Assembly (NCBI GenBank): GCA_000231825.2
Contig: JH720330.1
Location: 266,789 to 330,788 of the forward strand
Direction: 5' to 3'
Length of the DNA: 64,000 nucleotides
From: Tetrahymena elliotti 4EA
Lineage: Eukaryota; Ciliophora; Oligohymenophorea; Hymenostomatida; Tetrahymenidae
Numbering within the stretch: position 1 is the first letter of the stretch; each line of letters begins with the position of its first letter. Shown in pieces: positions 1 to 11,741 of the stretch. Made by a program: the position numbers and the translations under genes. A model generated the notes under the pieces. That model ran no database searches and was not told the DNA's origin. It saw only the letters and a program-made list of their open reading frames with translations.

Positions 1-2479
1 ACTCTTTCACTTATAGACAAAGTTAAAATATTGTTTCCTCTTTTAGAACATCATTAATAAAATTTATTTATTTTAATTTTTTAGAAATAACTTCCATTTT
101 TATCTAGTTCTACAAATATTCAGATAAATTATTGAGAGACTAAAGAGTTGATAGTTAATCTTTATTCTTCTCTTAGTGTACAAATTTTAAATATTTTCTA
201 GCATTTGCTTGGATTTGAGTAGATACTTAATAATACGTTAAGTATTTATTAAGCTTACCTAATTCTGTAAGGTACATATCACTTTTTTACTTGAAGTCAG
301 ATAATATATTACCTATAATAATACTAAATAAGAATTTTTTTTTATTATCAAATAAAGTTACCTATTGAATTAATAGTAAAACCAAAAATACCACAAGAAA
401 TCAATGCTAAGAAAATCATGACAAATCTTTCCTCAGTTGTTTTAGCAGTTATATCTCCATACCCAATAGTTGTCATTGTTACTACAGCATAATAATAGCT
501 ACAAATATAATTAGAATAAATATCTTCACTATGTAGTTAATTAAAAGTTATCCATCCTTGATCATTTTAGGTTCCTACAAAATACCAAATACAAGCAAAA
601 AGATGACCATAAAATAGTGAACCAGCAAAAAGCATGAACAAAGATATTATTCCTAATTGATAAATCAAATTAATTAAGCATAAATTAAATCTTAATTTTA
701 ATTAAAAATAAATTTTATATCAAGAAATAAATATTTTATAAAGAGTAAATTTTTAATTTCTATTTACCTGAATAATATGTATTAGAAAAGTAAAACTCTC
801 TGATAATGTCAATTATTCTCAAAGATCTAAATATCCTTAGAAAGAATAGTAACTATGAACCTTTGAAAGTAAAAACTTTCTAATTTAAACTAACTAAACT
901 TATAAGATCTATTATGAAAGAAGATGTTAGGTATTCTTTGAAAATCTGCTTATGCTACTATAGATGATTTCCCTATTAAAAAGTTTAGGTGTTGCTTTTA
1001 ATAAATATATCTAACATATATATGATGGGGCAAAGAAGTGATAGATATGATTGAAAAAAAAGGTTTCTCTTAATCCCAAAGCTGAGTTCAAAAGGAAGGT
1101 ATATAAAATTAACTAATGAGCAAATAAATATAATTGTCTCCCACAATATGAAGAAAGTAGATTAAGAATTTATTAATGGCAGAGCAGAAAAAAATTTATT
1201 GATTAATTTAAAATAAGACATAATTATCCAAGTTAAAACCTATTAAAAGCAAGAGATGTATTTTCTAACTTTTTTCTTCAAATTTTTGAATGTTTTGTAG
1301 GTGATACACGAATTAAATTTGGAGTAAGACAGAATTTTCCGCAAATCTAGTTTACTAAAATTATCATTCTACTCAAAGTCGCTTGCTATATCCCCAATCA
1401 AATGAATTTAAAATGTTGTTAATAAAGTAGCTCTAAAAAGCTTTTAGCAATTCTTAGCAATATAGAGAAGTTTAGAAACATAAAAAAGAACTCCTAACCA
1501 TTTCTTTTACCAAACATTTTTAGAATTGATATATTCTAATTCAATATTATTTTTTCTTTTTTTCTTAATTAGCTAGCCCATAACCTATGTAAAGCTCTAT
1601 TTTGGTCTCCTAATTTAAGAATAAAATTTTTTGACTTAAAATTTTATGAAATAGATGATAGACATTTTAAAAATTAGTTTTGAATAAATAAAATTATTTT
1701 TAATTTAAAATTGTGATGGAATAAAATTTAAGGTTAATAATTTAATTTGATAGAAGAAATCATTGATTAAACGTTTAAAAGGAACTAAATTAATATTTGT
1801 GAAACATTTTTCTTATATTTAATAAGTTAATTTTCTTTTCTATTTACTTTTAATTTTTAACAAAACTTCTACTTTGTCATTGAAATCATCTCTTTAATTA
1901 AAATCTTACAAAATTCTCTAGTGGTGAGAAATAAGTAACAATCAAGTTTTTGCTTAAAATAAAATTACTTTTTCTCCATTTTCCTTCAACAAATTTAAAT
2001 ATTTATTATAAAATACCTTTAAACATTTTCTACTTCTTATTCTGTCTCTTTATAATAATCTTAGCTGTATTCTACCTATATTTCACAACCATAATCAGAT
2101 TTATTTACACCTATTAAAAAAATATCTTAATAACCTTTTATTAAAAAGCATAAATACTATATTCTTCTTCAATGATTTTGCTAAATTACTAAGATTCTTG
2201 AGAATGAGAGGAATTTTATTAATGAATTTATGAATTTATAATATTTTAGCTAGCACTGCTTTAATTATATTGAGGCATTTTTGATTGTGATTAAACTAGT
2301 TCTTAATCTCCTTAAAGTATTTCTATTACGCTAACTTATTTAACTTTTATAAATGGATTATTCTTTTAATTAAAAGATGAATTGAGAGATTGGTCTGCAT
2401 TTTTATTTTCGTCATGAAAAGTTCTTGAGAATTGACTCAATGTATAGTTTTCGCGATTTAAATGAGAGTTAGAATACAT
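1..2479 (-). CDS. Cyclic-nucleotide-binding-type K+ channel, C-terminus off the left edge
   Basis: Plasma- or ciliary-membrane K+ channel of the CNG/HCN/EAG superfamily. The start at 2479 opens MYSNSHLNRE, which aligns with the start of the paralogue at 10712. A Ser/Gln-rich cytosolic N-terminus follows in several small exons, with one intron after the codons for SKIIEEEY. S1 lies in the exon below about 1620 and reads ALPLINSQSTFFILWE. An S4-like segment, LRIFRSLRIIDIIREF, is at about 780-850. The pore exon, about 363-652, carries the selectivity filter TIGYGD at 453-470, followed by S6. The next exon has the C-linker, with ARKYLKFVHQE. The cyclic-nucleotide-binding domain continues past base 1. 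No in-frame TGA was met in the exons read. The family is certain from filter, S4 and C-linker; the ligand and physiological role are not known. Inner exon borders are approximate. Confidence 0.85.
453..470 (-). other. K+ channel selectivity filter, copy 1
   Basis: The minus strand reads Thr-Ile-Gly-Tyr-Gly-Asp, the K+ selectivity-filter signature, between the pore helix (YYYAVVTMT) and S6. The same block recurs at 4809-4826 and 8732-8749, which anchors the three paralogues. Confidence 0.95.
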
Positions 2480-3024
2480 TTACTATTTTTTGAAAAAACT
2501 AATTTCTCCTTTAAATTTTGTCTTGTAATTATGTAGTACAGTAACATAAATTATTATTATTTATTAAAAAGAATATGATAAGTATGAAGCTCTTCCGTAA
2601 ATAATTTTTTGGTTTAAAAAACTTATTAGTTTAAAAATGGAAATTATCAAAATATACAAACTTATTAACATCAAAAAACCATTATTTAGCATAAAAAGAA
2701 AATAAAATTAAAATAAATTTATGTTTCTTGAAAGGCAAGCTAAGAAGACATAATTTAATTCATTTTAATCAATTTTTTTATTTTATCAATTATAACATTA
2801 TAAATAGTTTAATATGTTGTAATTTATTCACTCATTTTATAAATTTTAATTTTTAAACAAAAGTCTTATTAAAATTATTTTCTTTTTCAAAATTTTTTGA
2901 TTATGAAATTTTTTTTTCTTAAAAAACTACAAAAACAAGCAATTTAAATAAAGTATATAGTATAATGATTAAGAAGAGAATAAAAAGTTCCATATCAAAT
3001 ATAAAAATATTAGAAAATTAATGT
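2480..3024. other. Intergenic spacer between channel copies 1 and 2
   Basis: Very AT-rich sequence upstream of the start of copy 1 and downstream of the last plausible stop of copy 2. It should contain the promoter of copy 1. I see no RNA gene, repeat or recognisable control element. Confidence 0.5.
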
Positions 3025-5010
3025 TCATTTAAAAGTTTTTTGCCTCCTATTTTAGATTGTTTATTTCTTTTTTATTTTGAGCCTTCTAATGCTAATGGGA
3101 TATTTTAGAGGTAAGAAATTTAATTGACTTTATCAATCACTATCTGAATATTTCCTTATTAAAAATATAATTTACTTTTAATCTTTGAGAATTTTATATA
3201 TTTCTTTAATATTTTTATGAATTGAAAATATAACATTGGTTTAATCGCTTTTGCTGTTATTTTCAAGTATCGAAGTTACAGAAACTAATTGACCATTTTT
3301 TCTTAATTCTATCCTATTATTTCTAAAATTTTATTAAAATTGACAAAATTTAATTTCAAAAAACTCTTTCAAAAGTTAAAATGAGGATAAAAGAATTCAA
3401 ATTTTAAATCATTTTTACAACTTGAATTATTATTTTGCTCCTCTTCAATTATTTCAAGTTTATGAAAGCTTTAACTTTTGTAATCTTCTTCATTTATGCT
3501 TCTTTAATTTTCAAATTTTTTTCTTTACATAATTAAGGGAGGTTTCATATCAACATTAACTTTATGATCATTTTACTGCTGATCTGTTTATTATTTTTCA
3601 AAAAACTAGCTTACCTTACAAATTTAAGTTTCACTGTTTTTTGGAGTGTTATTATTTATAAGCTACTAAAAATTATTTTTTAAGAACTAAAAAATTTTAT
3701 TCGTCAATAGAGGTTTAAGAATAATCATAAAGAGATAATTAATTTATATTATTTTACTAAAAATGTATTGCTTCTGATTCATGTAATCTTTTTTAGTACA
3801 AAGAATTTTATGTTTTCTTCTGATTGCGATCAAACATTTTTTAAGGATTTAATTTATTTTATTAATATCTTTTAATAATTGCTAATTTTCTTGATTTATA
3901 AAATATACAAGGACACTCTTTAAGATTGTGGCTTATAGATTTACAGGATTCACAAGAGTGATAAACGAGGTGCAGTGATTTTTAAAATACAATTTAATCT
4001 CTTAAAAAGCTAAATTTCTCATACATTTCATTATCTTATTTAACCACTTTTAAAAAAGATGAGAGGCTTAAAGAATAGATTGATGCTAATCCTTTACTCT
4101 TATAATTAAACTTGGATGTCTCTAAATTCATAAAAAATTCAATAAATCCAAAACCATTCTTTTTCTTTTAACTCCTATTATAATTTTTAAAATTTAAATG
4201 AAAATCTTTAAAATGTTTTTTTATAATAATTTCATTTATTTTTGAGGATAAATCATATTATGAGTTCTTTAATACTCTTCCATAATTAATTATGTAAATT
4301 GCTGGTTCTTTAATATCATTTTAATCTAAGATAATCTACTCAGGCTGAAATATTTTTTCTTATACTTAAAGAGATAACTAATAAAATATTTCTTCTTTAC
4401 AGATTTTCTTTAAAAAATCTATTTGCTTAAGCTCTCTTGAAACTACATCTATTTTTATTTAATTTTATAAGTGCTGAGATAAGTTATTAAAGGACTAAAC
4501 AGTTGAAATTTAATCTTATATTCCTTCTTTGAATTTAAATTGTAAATATCTCCTAACATTAGCTTGTAGCTGTAAAGATACTTGATACTTCTTGAAATAT
4601 TAATTGAGTTTGGCCAATTCAGCTAAATATTTATCACTTTTTTATTTAATATCTGCTAAAATATTTCCTAAAAACAAAAGTAATTATAAATAAAGAATAT
4701 TTTTTAATTTAAACAACCTATAGAATTGATTATGTAGCCAAATATTTCACATGATATCAAGGTAAAAAAAATCATAACGAGACTTTCTTCTGTTGTTTAT
4801 GCTGTAATATCTCCATAACCAATTGTTTTCATTGTAACAATTGAAAAATAGTAACTAAAAATATAATTAGTATAAATATCTGCCTTATCAAGTTGATAAA
4901 ATTTAATCCATCCCTATTCGCTGCTAGTCCCTATATAGTACCAAAAGCAAGCAAATAAATGAGTAACTCACAAAAAGAAGGATCAAAGAAATTATTCCTT
5001 TTATAAATTT
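3025..5010 (-). pseudogene. Decayed K+ channel copy: pore, C-linker, CNBD and zinc-knuckle tail only
   Basis: This is a paralogue of the flanking channels. It keeps the pore exon (filter TIGYGD at 4809-4826), the C-linker, a cyclic-nucleotide-binding domain (EPAIYIINYGRVL near 4270) and a C-terminal CCHC motif at 3913-3954. Three kinds of damage are visible. First, S5 has an apparent 11-base deletion near 4961-4969 relative to the other two copies, which breaks the frame (an in-frame TGA precedes the codons for HLFACFW). Second, no S1-S4 exons are found upstream, where copies 1 and 3 carry them on about 900 bases. Third, the tail switches frame at least twice, at T-runs near 3380-3400, around readable segments such as FYPHFNF and IELRKNGQLVSVTSIL. 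A truncated transcribed gene or assembly errors in the T-runs remain possible, but the missing voltage sensor argues for a relic. The end at 3025 is the last plausible TGA and is uncertain. Confidence 0.75.
3913..3954 (-). other. CCHC zinc-knuckle-like motif, channel copy 2
   Basis: The minus strand reads C-ESC-KSIS-H-NLKE-C, an exact C-x2-C-x4-H-x4-C pattern in the tail after the nucleotide-binding domain. It matches the motif at 7821-7862 in copy 3, so it predates the duplication. Confidence 0.8.
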
Positions 5011-5493
5011 AATAATAAATATATTTTACTATGTATTTGTATTTAATCTACAAAATCAAAACATATTTATTGAAATTAAAATAAAGAAATTATATTAATG
5101 CTAATAGATTTTGATTTGAGTTATTTTTTTATATAAAGATATCTTTGGTAATTAAAAGTATTTATTCCTCTGTTAAACTTTTATTACTCTTTACCTTTCA
5201 TGATACTAGGGGTATCTAAAATTTAGTAAGGTAATTTAAATAAATAAATTTAACTTTAATTTTAAATCAATTATCTCTTTTTCTTTTAGATTTATTATTC
5301 CTTCAATTTATTTTTTAAATCAAAATAATTTAATTTTTTTTAAAAACAATCCAAATGAAAATAAAAAACTTATTTTTAATGCCTTTCAAAATTTTAGTTT
5401 TTAATTTTTAGAATAAATTTAATAAAAATTAATTGTGAATCAAATTCTTAATTTTATTATTTTTTAAACCTTACAATTTTACTTGAAACTAGT

Positions 5494-6203
5494 TCATCTT
5501 TTTTTAGTGAAATTTATTTCTTAATATTTGTTTGATAATTCTACTAATTTACTCTTTTGGTATATTTATCCAAATATCTTCTCGCTTTGGGTATCCTTAA
5601 TCATGCTTTAAGAATTTTAAAAGGAGGATAATTATACTACATAGTTCTAGCAAATTTCTTTATTTAGATGGGAAGAGTTTTTACATATAGATCCTACCAT
5701 TGAATCATTATCACCTCTTAAAAAATCTAATTCTTATATCTAATTAATTTTTATGAGTGGTTTTTCTATTTAGCTACCTAAGGTGTTATTAGTAATGAAA
5801 CTATCTATTTATTCTTTCATTTTTTAAGTGTTTCTAAGTATTTTATTCTGGTTTATATAATTGATTTTTATCAATTCTTAAAAATATTTATGGATTTCTA
5901 TGCTTTAAAGCCAGGCTCTATATTTTTTTTTTATTTAACTTAATTAATAAATACCTCTACTAAAAATCAATTTACACTTATTTTATTCTTCTGAGTATAA
6001 TCTATTGCTTCATTATAAGATTGGTTTTTGTAAAAACAATGCTTTTTCTTCTCATCCTGTAATAAAAAAATGTAAATTGTTAACTAAAAATCTGTTTTTT
6101 TATATGATTTGATTACCTCTAAAAATATTACCTGAGTCTACTTTGTTTATAACAAACAGGATAAACTCAAAGTTAATGTTAAATAGAAAACAAAATAAAT
6201 CAT
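5494..6203 (-). CDS. Possible small secreted protein, unrecognised
   Basis: A start at 6203 opens a hydrophobic N-terminus (MIYFVFYLTLTLSLSCLL, then Gln/Thr-rich) that looks like a signal peptide. A GT...AG intron is followed by DEKKKHCFYKNQSYNEAIDY, faintly TPR-like. After another probable intron, a Gln/Lys/Ser-rich frame runs to a TGA at 5494 and ends NFTKKR. The joins between exons are ambiguous, since two frames stay open over 5700-5940. The segment LDFLRGDNDS resembles the DVLRGDDQDS segment in the N-terminus of the channel at 10712, so part of this stretch could instead be the detached N-terminal remnant of channel copy 2. No function can be assigned. Confidence 0.35.
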
Positions 6204-6657
6204 TCTTTTTTATTTCTCATTTCTTACACTGTTTTTGATTTGTAATTGTTCATATTCTTAAATCATTTAGAAGCTTAAATTGAAGGGAAATAAAATTGTA
6301 ATATTTTAACAAATTATAACATAATAAATTAAACTCTTATTAAATTTTAATATAAATATGAATCAAATTTTAGGAATTATCCCTTTCTCTCTGATATTTT
6401 TTAAAAAAGAGACTTATTAATAGTTTTTAACAAATAAAAAATAAGGGAAAGTTATCAGTTTATCTGCCAATAATTAAATCTTATTTTCCATCCTAATAAT
6501 GAATAAAGATAATAAATTGAAATTATTTTTAAAAATTTTTCATCCTTCCTTTCTTAATAAAATCTAAAAAAAATAGTTTGGAGATTTATACAATATTTTA
6601 ATTTTTTTTAAGCAACTAAAAATGAATTAAAAAAATACTTTATCAGACAAATAAATA
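6204..6657. other. Intergenic spacer
   Basis: AT-rich sequence between the stop of channel copy 3 and the possible small gene. No coding frame, repeat or RNA structure was recognised. Confidence 0.5.
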
Positions 6658-9600
6658 TCACATCCTTTTTTTTAATTTTAAACTTTTTAATATTGCAGGA
6701 ATCTTAAATTATAAGTGAGTTTTATTAAAATGACTAATCACAATATCATAATTAGATTAAGGATAAAATATTTTAAATTAATGCATTTTTTCAAATTCTT
6801 CCTCTTCCTACATTTCAAAATCTGTTTAAGACTTTTGAGGTTTATGCTACAGCAATGAAATTGTATGAGAAAACTATTTAGCTATTTTGACATTATTGTT
6901 AGATTAAATTAAGCTAGAGCTAAATTCCTTTTTAAAATTTTATATGCTACAAGAATCTTACTTTTTACAATTTAAACTTGAAAAGTTCCCTTAATTTAAT
7001 TGTTATTTTTATGGTATTCTGAATATTATATAAAAAATTAATTAATTATTTTATGTAAATAAGGATTAAATTTTACGGATTCTAGGATAAGAATAGTTAT
7101 ATATCTCTCAAATTTTGCATTAATGTCTAAATAATATAGTAAGTTTAATTTTAAGACATATTTACTGAAGGCTACAGAGCTGTAATAATATTTTTTTGAG
7201 AGTTAATAGTTCTTTCTAAGTTAAGTTAAAAATATTTTATTAAGATAAATTAATTTTAAATTAAAGATAAAAATTATTTTAAAACTTTATTAATTACATT
7301 TTTATATTTCATCATCAAAGCGCTCTACTTAATTACTATTTTATTTTTTTAAATCTTCAGATTTTTATTAATCATAAATGTGATTTCTTCTTGACTATAT
7401 CATAATTTATGGTTTCAATTCTGATCCTATTTTTCCAATAGAGCCATCATCTTCATTTAGAATTTCTGTTGATTTGTGTGAATGAAAATTGTCTTTTTCT
7501 TCATTAAATTTTAATAAATTTTGAGTGAAAAGATTTATATTGACTTCAGCTTCTACAGCCTCTATCTCTTTAAAGCAAAAGTCATGGTTCTATTAATTTT
7601 ATTCTTCCTCTTCTTCTTCAGTTAATCTAGAGCATTCATTTTAGCTTAGTTAATTTATATTATCATTTTAAAAATCAACAGCCTTACTATTAATCATATC
7701 AAATATCTTCCAAGATTTTTACTTTTTTTTACATGGTCGTTACATTATTATTATTTGTTTTTCTGATTTTAAAACTCTCTTTATGATACTGACTTGCCTT
7801 TGATTATAGAAAATGCAAGGACATTCTTTCAAAGTATGGTTTTTTGACAGGCATGATATACAAGAGTAATTAACTTTGCTTAAATATTATTAATAAACTA
7901 CTTAATCTCTGACATAACAAAATTTTTCATAGCTTTCACTATCTTGTTAAACAATTTTTAAAAAAGAAGAGAGCTTCAAGGAGAATATTGAAGTGAGTTC
8001 TTTACTTTTATAATTAAAATTTGAGTTTTCTTTATTCATGAAGAATTCAATTAATCCAAAGTTTTCCATTTCTTTCAATTCCTTTTAATTTAATTGAATT
8101 AAGGATAATTAATGAAATATTAAAGAAAATAAATTTTAAATTACAATGACAGAATTTTCTTTAGCCATTAAATCATATTAGGAATATTTTAATACTCTGC
8201 CGTGATTAATTATGTAAATAGATGGTTCTTTTATCTCACTTTGATCTAAAATAACTTACTCTGGTTAGTATATGCTCTCTTTAACTTACAAAGAAAGTTA
8301 TAGAATTGTTTCTTCTTTTAAAACATCACTAATAAAATTTATTTATTTTAACTTTTTAGATATGACCTCCATTTTGATTTGATTTTATAGATAGTCTGAC
8401 AAATTGTTAAGAGATTAAAGAGTGGACAGCTGATCTTTATTTTTTTCTTGGTGGACAAATTTTAAATATTTTCTCGCATTAGTTTAAACTTAGGAAGAAA
8501 CTTAATAAAAACTTAAATACTTATTTAATTTTCCTAATTCTGTGAGATACATGTCACTTTTTTGCTTAAAGTCTGAAAGAATATTACCTAAATATTATAA
8601 ATAATTATTTTTGATCCATAATAATTTTATTTAAATTTACCAATTGAATTTATAGTAAAGCCAAAAATACCACAAGAAATTAAAGCTAAAAAAATCATTA
8701 AGGATCTTTCTTCTGTTGTTTTAGCAATGATATCTCCATACCCTATTGTTGTCATAGTCACTACAGCATAATAATAACTGCAAATATAATTTGAATAGAT
8801 ATCTTATCTATCTAGTTAATTGAAATTTATCCATCCTTGCTCATTTTAAGTCCCAACATAATACCATAGACAAGCAAATAGATGACCATAAAATAGGGAT
8901 CCTGCGAAAAGCATAAATAAAGAAATTATTCCTAATTAATTAATTATTTAAAAAAATTTAGTAATTATTTTTTTAATGAATGATAAGAAATAAGGGCCAG
9001 GATAGCATTGTTAAAGTAAAATTAAGAAAATGTAAATATTTCAATAAATATTCATTTACATTAAAAAAGAAATTAATTAGCTTATTAATTAAGCAAATTA
9101 CCTGAATAAAATGTATTCGAAAAATAATATTCCCTTATAATATCAATGATTCTTAGAGATCTAAATATCCTAATAAAGAAGAGCAACTATGATCCTTGGA
9201 AAGTAAACACTTTTTAATTTAAACTAATTAAACTTATTAAATCTATAAAAAAAGATGAAGTTAAATATTCTTTCAAAATCTGCTTATGCTATTGCAAATG
9301 ACTTCCTGACTGAAAAGTTTAGGTATTACTTTTTATCAATATATCTAATAAGTAAATTATTGGGCAAATTAAAGACAAATAGATTGAGAAAGCAAGATTT
9401 CTCTTTATCCCAAAACTTAATTCAAAGGGTAGGTATATAAAGTTAATAAAAGAACAAAAGAATATAACAGTTTCCCATAGAATAAAGAATGTGGATTGTG
9501 AATTTATTAATGGTAAAATACTAAATATTCTCTTAATTATTTGAAAATAAACCATAGAAACCCAAGTTAAGACCTTTTAAATGCAAGTAATATATTTTCT

Positions 9601-10712
9601 AACTTTTTTCTTCAAATTTTTGAATGTTTTGTAGGAGATGCATGAATTAAATTTTGAGTAAGACAACATTTTGCGCAAATCAAGTTTACTAAAATTGTCA
9701 GTTTACTCAAAATCACTAGCAATATCCCCAATCAAGTGAATTTAAAATGCTGTCAACAAAGTAACTCTAAAAAGCTTTTAACAGTTCTTTGCAATATAGA
9801 GAAATTTAGAAACATAAAAAAGAACTCCTAGCCATTTCTTTTACCAAACATTCTTAGAATTAATGTATTCTAATTCAATATTATTTTTCCTTTTCTTTTT
9901 AATTAGTTAGCCCATTATTTATGTAAAACTTTATTTTCGTCCACTAATATTTTTATTTTAAAATATTAAATTTGAATTGATTAAAACTATTAAAAAAATG
10001 TTCATTTATATTTTTCCTTTTGTTCTTGCATATTAATTAATTATTCTTATTTAACTACTAAAAAATTATAATTAAAAAAGAAAAAAAATTATTCAATATT
10101 ATTTATGAATGATTATTTTTTCTGATTTTAATTAGTGCTCTTTTATTAAAGTATTGAAATTTTACAAAACTTCTACTTTAAATAAATATGAATCATTAAG
10201 AAACATTTTCTTAAAATTAATGATATTAAAAAAATAATTTTTACTTTTAATCGTTTTATGAATCTGAATGATTCTAATTAAAGCCGTATTCCAAATATCC
10301 TACTTAGATTTACATGTCATTGTCAGTTTTATGGGTCATACCTAAAAATAATAATCTTACTAAATATGAATAGTAAAAAATAAATACTATATTCTTCTTC
10401 AATTATCTTGCTGCATTACTGAGATTCTTATGAATGAGAAGAATGTTATTCATAACACTGTTATTAGCTTATTTAATTTTAGCTCAATTGATGTAGGTTA
10501 TTTTATGTAATTTTGGATGATTAAACTGAATCTTAATCATCACCTCTTAAAACATCTACTACACTAACTTACTTGACTTTAATGAACGGATTATTTTTTA
10601 TGTTAATAGATGAGTTGAAAGAGTAATCCATATTTTTACTTTCATCATACTAAGTTCTTTGGAACTGGCTATTCGTTTAGCTTTCACGAAAAAAATGAGA
10701 ATTTGAATGCAT
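6658..10712 (-). CDS. Cyclic-nucleotide-binding-type K+ channel, apparently complete
   Basis: Full-length member of the tandem channel family. The start at 10712 opens MHSNSHFFRE. The cytosolic N-terminus is Ser/Gln-rich (SSHSQESQQ, then SKIIEEEY before an intron), and this block is also present in copy 1. A conserved exon from about 9930 contains MGQLIKKKRKNNIELEY and then S1. An S4-like segment with RIFRSLRIIDIIRE is at about 9120-9190. The pore exon, about 8640-8935, has S5, the filter TIGYGD (8732-8749) and S6. A C-linker follows, then a nucleotide-binding domain with EPSIYIINHGRVL near 8190-8230. The tail has a C-x2-C-x4-H-x4-C motif (7821-7862), a Glu-rich run (EEEEE) and ends KSLKLKKRM before TGA at 6658. 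No disabling change was seen. Copy 2 lacks the voltage sensor that this copy retains. Ligand and localisation are unknown. Confidence 0.85.
7821..7862 (-). other. CCHC zinc-knuckle-like motif, channel copy 3
   Basis: Minus-strand residues read C-IS-C-LSKN-H-TLKE-C, followed by PCIFYN. This fits C-x2-C-x4-H-x4-C exactly. The spacing is that of retroviral-type zinc knuckles, but here it sits in the cytosolic tail of a K+ channel, downstream of the nucleotide-binding domain. Confidence 0.8.
8732..8749 (-). other. K+ channel selectivity filter, copy 3
   Basis: Reads Thr-Ile-Gly-Tyr-Gly-Asp on the minus strand, in the same context as copy 1 (VVTMT before, IIAKTTEER after). Confidence 0.95.
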
Positions 10713-11741
10713 CTACTAAGCTTTGTATTCTTTTCTTTAAATGATTTCTAAATCAAATTAAGTACTGTCTTTTAATTAATAATAAAGTGCAAAACTTTGT
10801 ATTAAATTGTTTTGTTGTAAATCAAATAAAAGGCACCTACTTTAAAAATATAAGTCTTTCAGATTAAAATCAAAATGAATAACTAGAGATTATTCAAAAA
10901 AAAGTGATATGAAAAGAATTAATAATATTCATTAAAGTAAAAAATTAAAAAATATTTTATTGATAAAAATTATTTTAAATAAAAACATTGATTTGAAATA
11001 ACTATTCATTATTTCATGATTAAAATTAGAAGTTAGATCTTTTTAAAAGTTAGTAAAATTTAGTTTTATTAAGTAATAATGAACAATTAGATTAAAGTTT
11101 TAATCATAAAATACTTGGTTTTAATCTAGATGTTTTAAATTTTTAGTTAATTTTACATTTTTTATTTCATGTTTTTTCCCCTCAAGCAAGGTATTTTTAT
11201 AATTTATTTTATTATTTTTGAAAACAATTTGAGACAAACAAAATAATTGGTTTTTAAATTATTTTTTATTAGTTGAGTAAACACAAATTTTGAAATCATT
11301 TTTTAATCCCTGGTGATTAAACATATTTATTTTAAACAAGTGTTTTTTATAATTATGAAATTTTAGTATTAAAATGGTAAATAATATTGTTTAAATTCAA
11401 TACTTCCTCATTTAAAGTATAAATTAGTAATTAAAAAACTTGATACAGATCCAGTAAAATTATTAAATTTTCAAGAAAATATTATCTTATTTATTAATAA
11501 ATAGATTAATCTCAAAAGAAAAATCACAAAAATATTATAAGTTAGTTTTCTTTAAAGTATTTTATTCTATTTAATTTATTTTACAAATAACTTTTTTATA
11601 TTTTCTTTCTTTAAATATCTTTAATTTAGGTTTTGTATTAATGTGAAACATTTTGAATTAGATAAATAAAAACTCCATTGTTTATTTCTTAATATACACA
11701 TATGTAAAATAAATAAAATAAATTTATATAATTTTTTAAAT
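10713..11741. other. Intergenic spacer upstream of channel copy 3
   Basis: About 1 kb of AT-rich sequence between the MATE gene stop and the channel start, both on the minus strand. It should hold the channel promoter and the MATE 3' end. No gene or repeat recognised. Confidence 0.5.

Noticed and set aside
9255..9440. Plus-strand frame in the S1-S4 region of channel copy 3
   Set aside because: The opposite strand encodes membrane helices conserved in copy 1, so the plus frame is a shadow.
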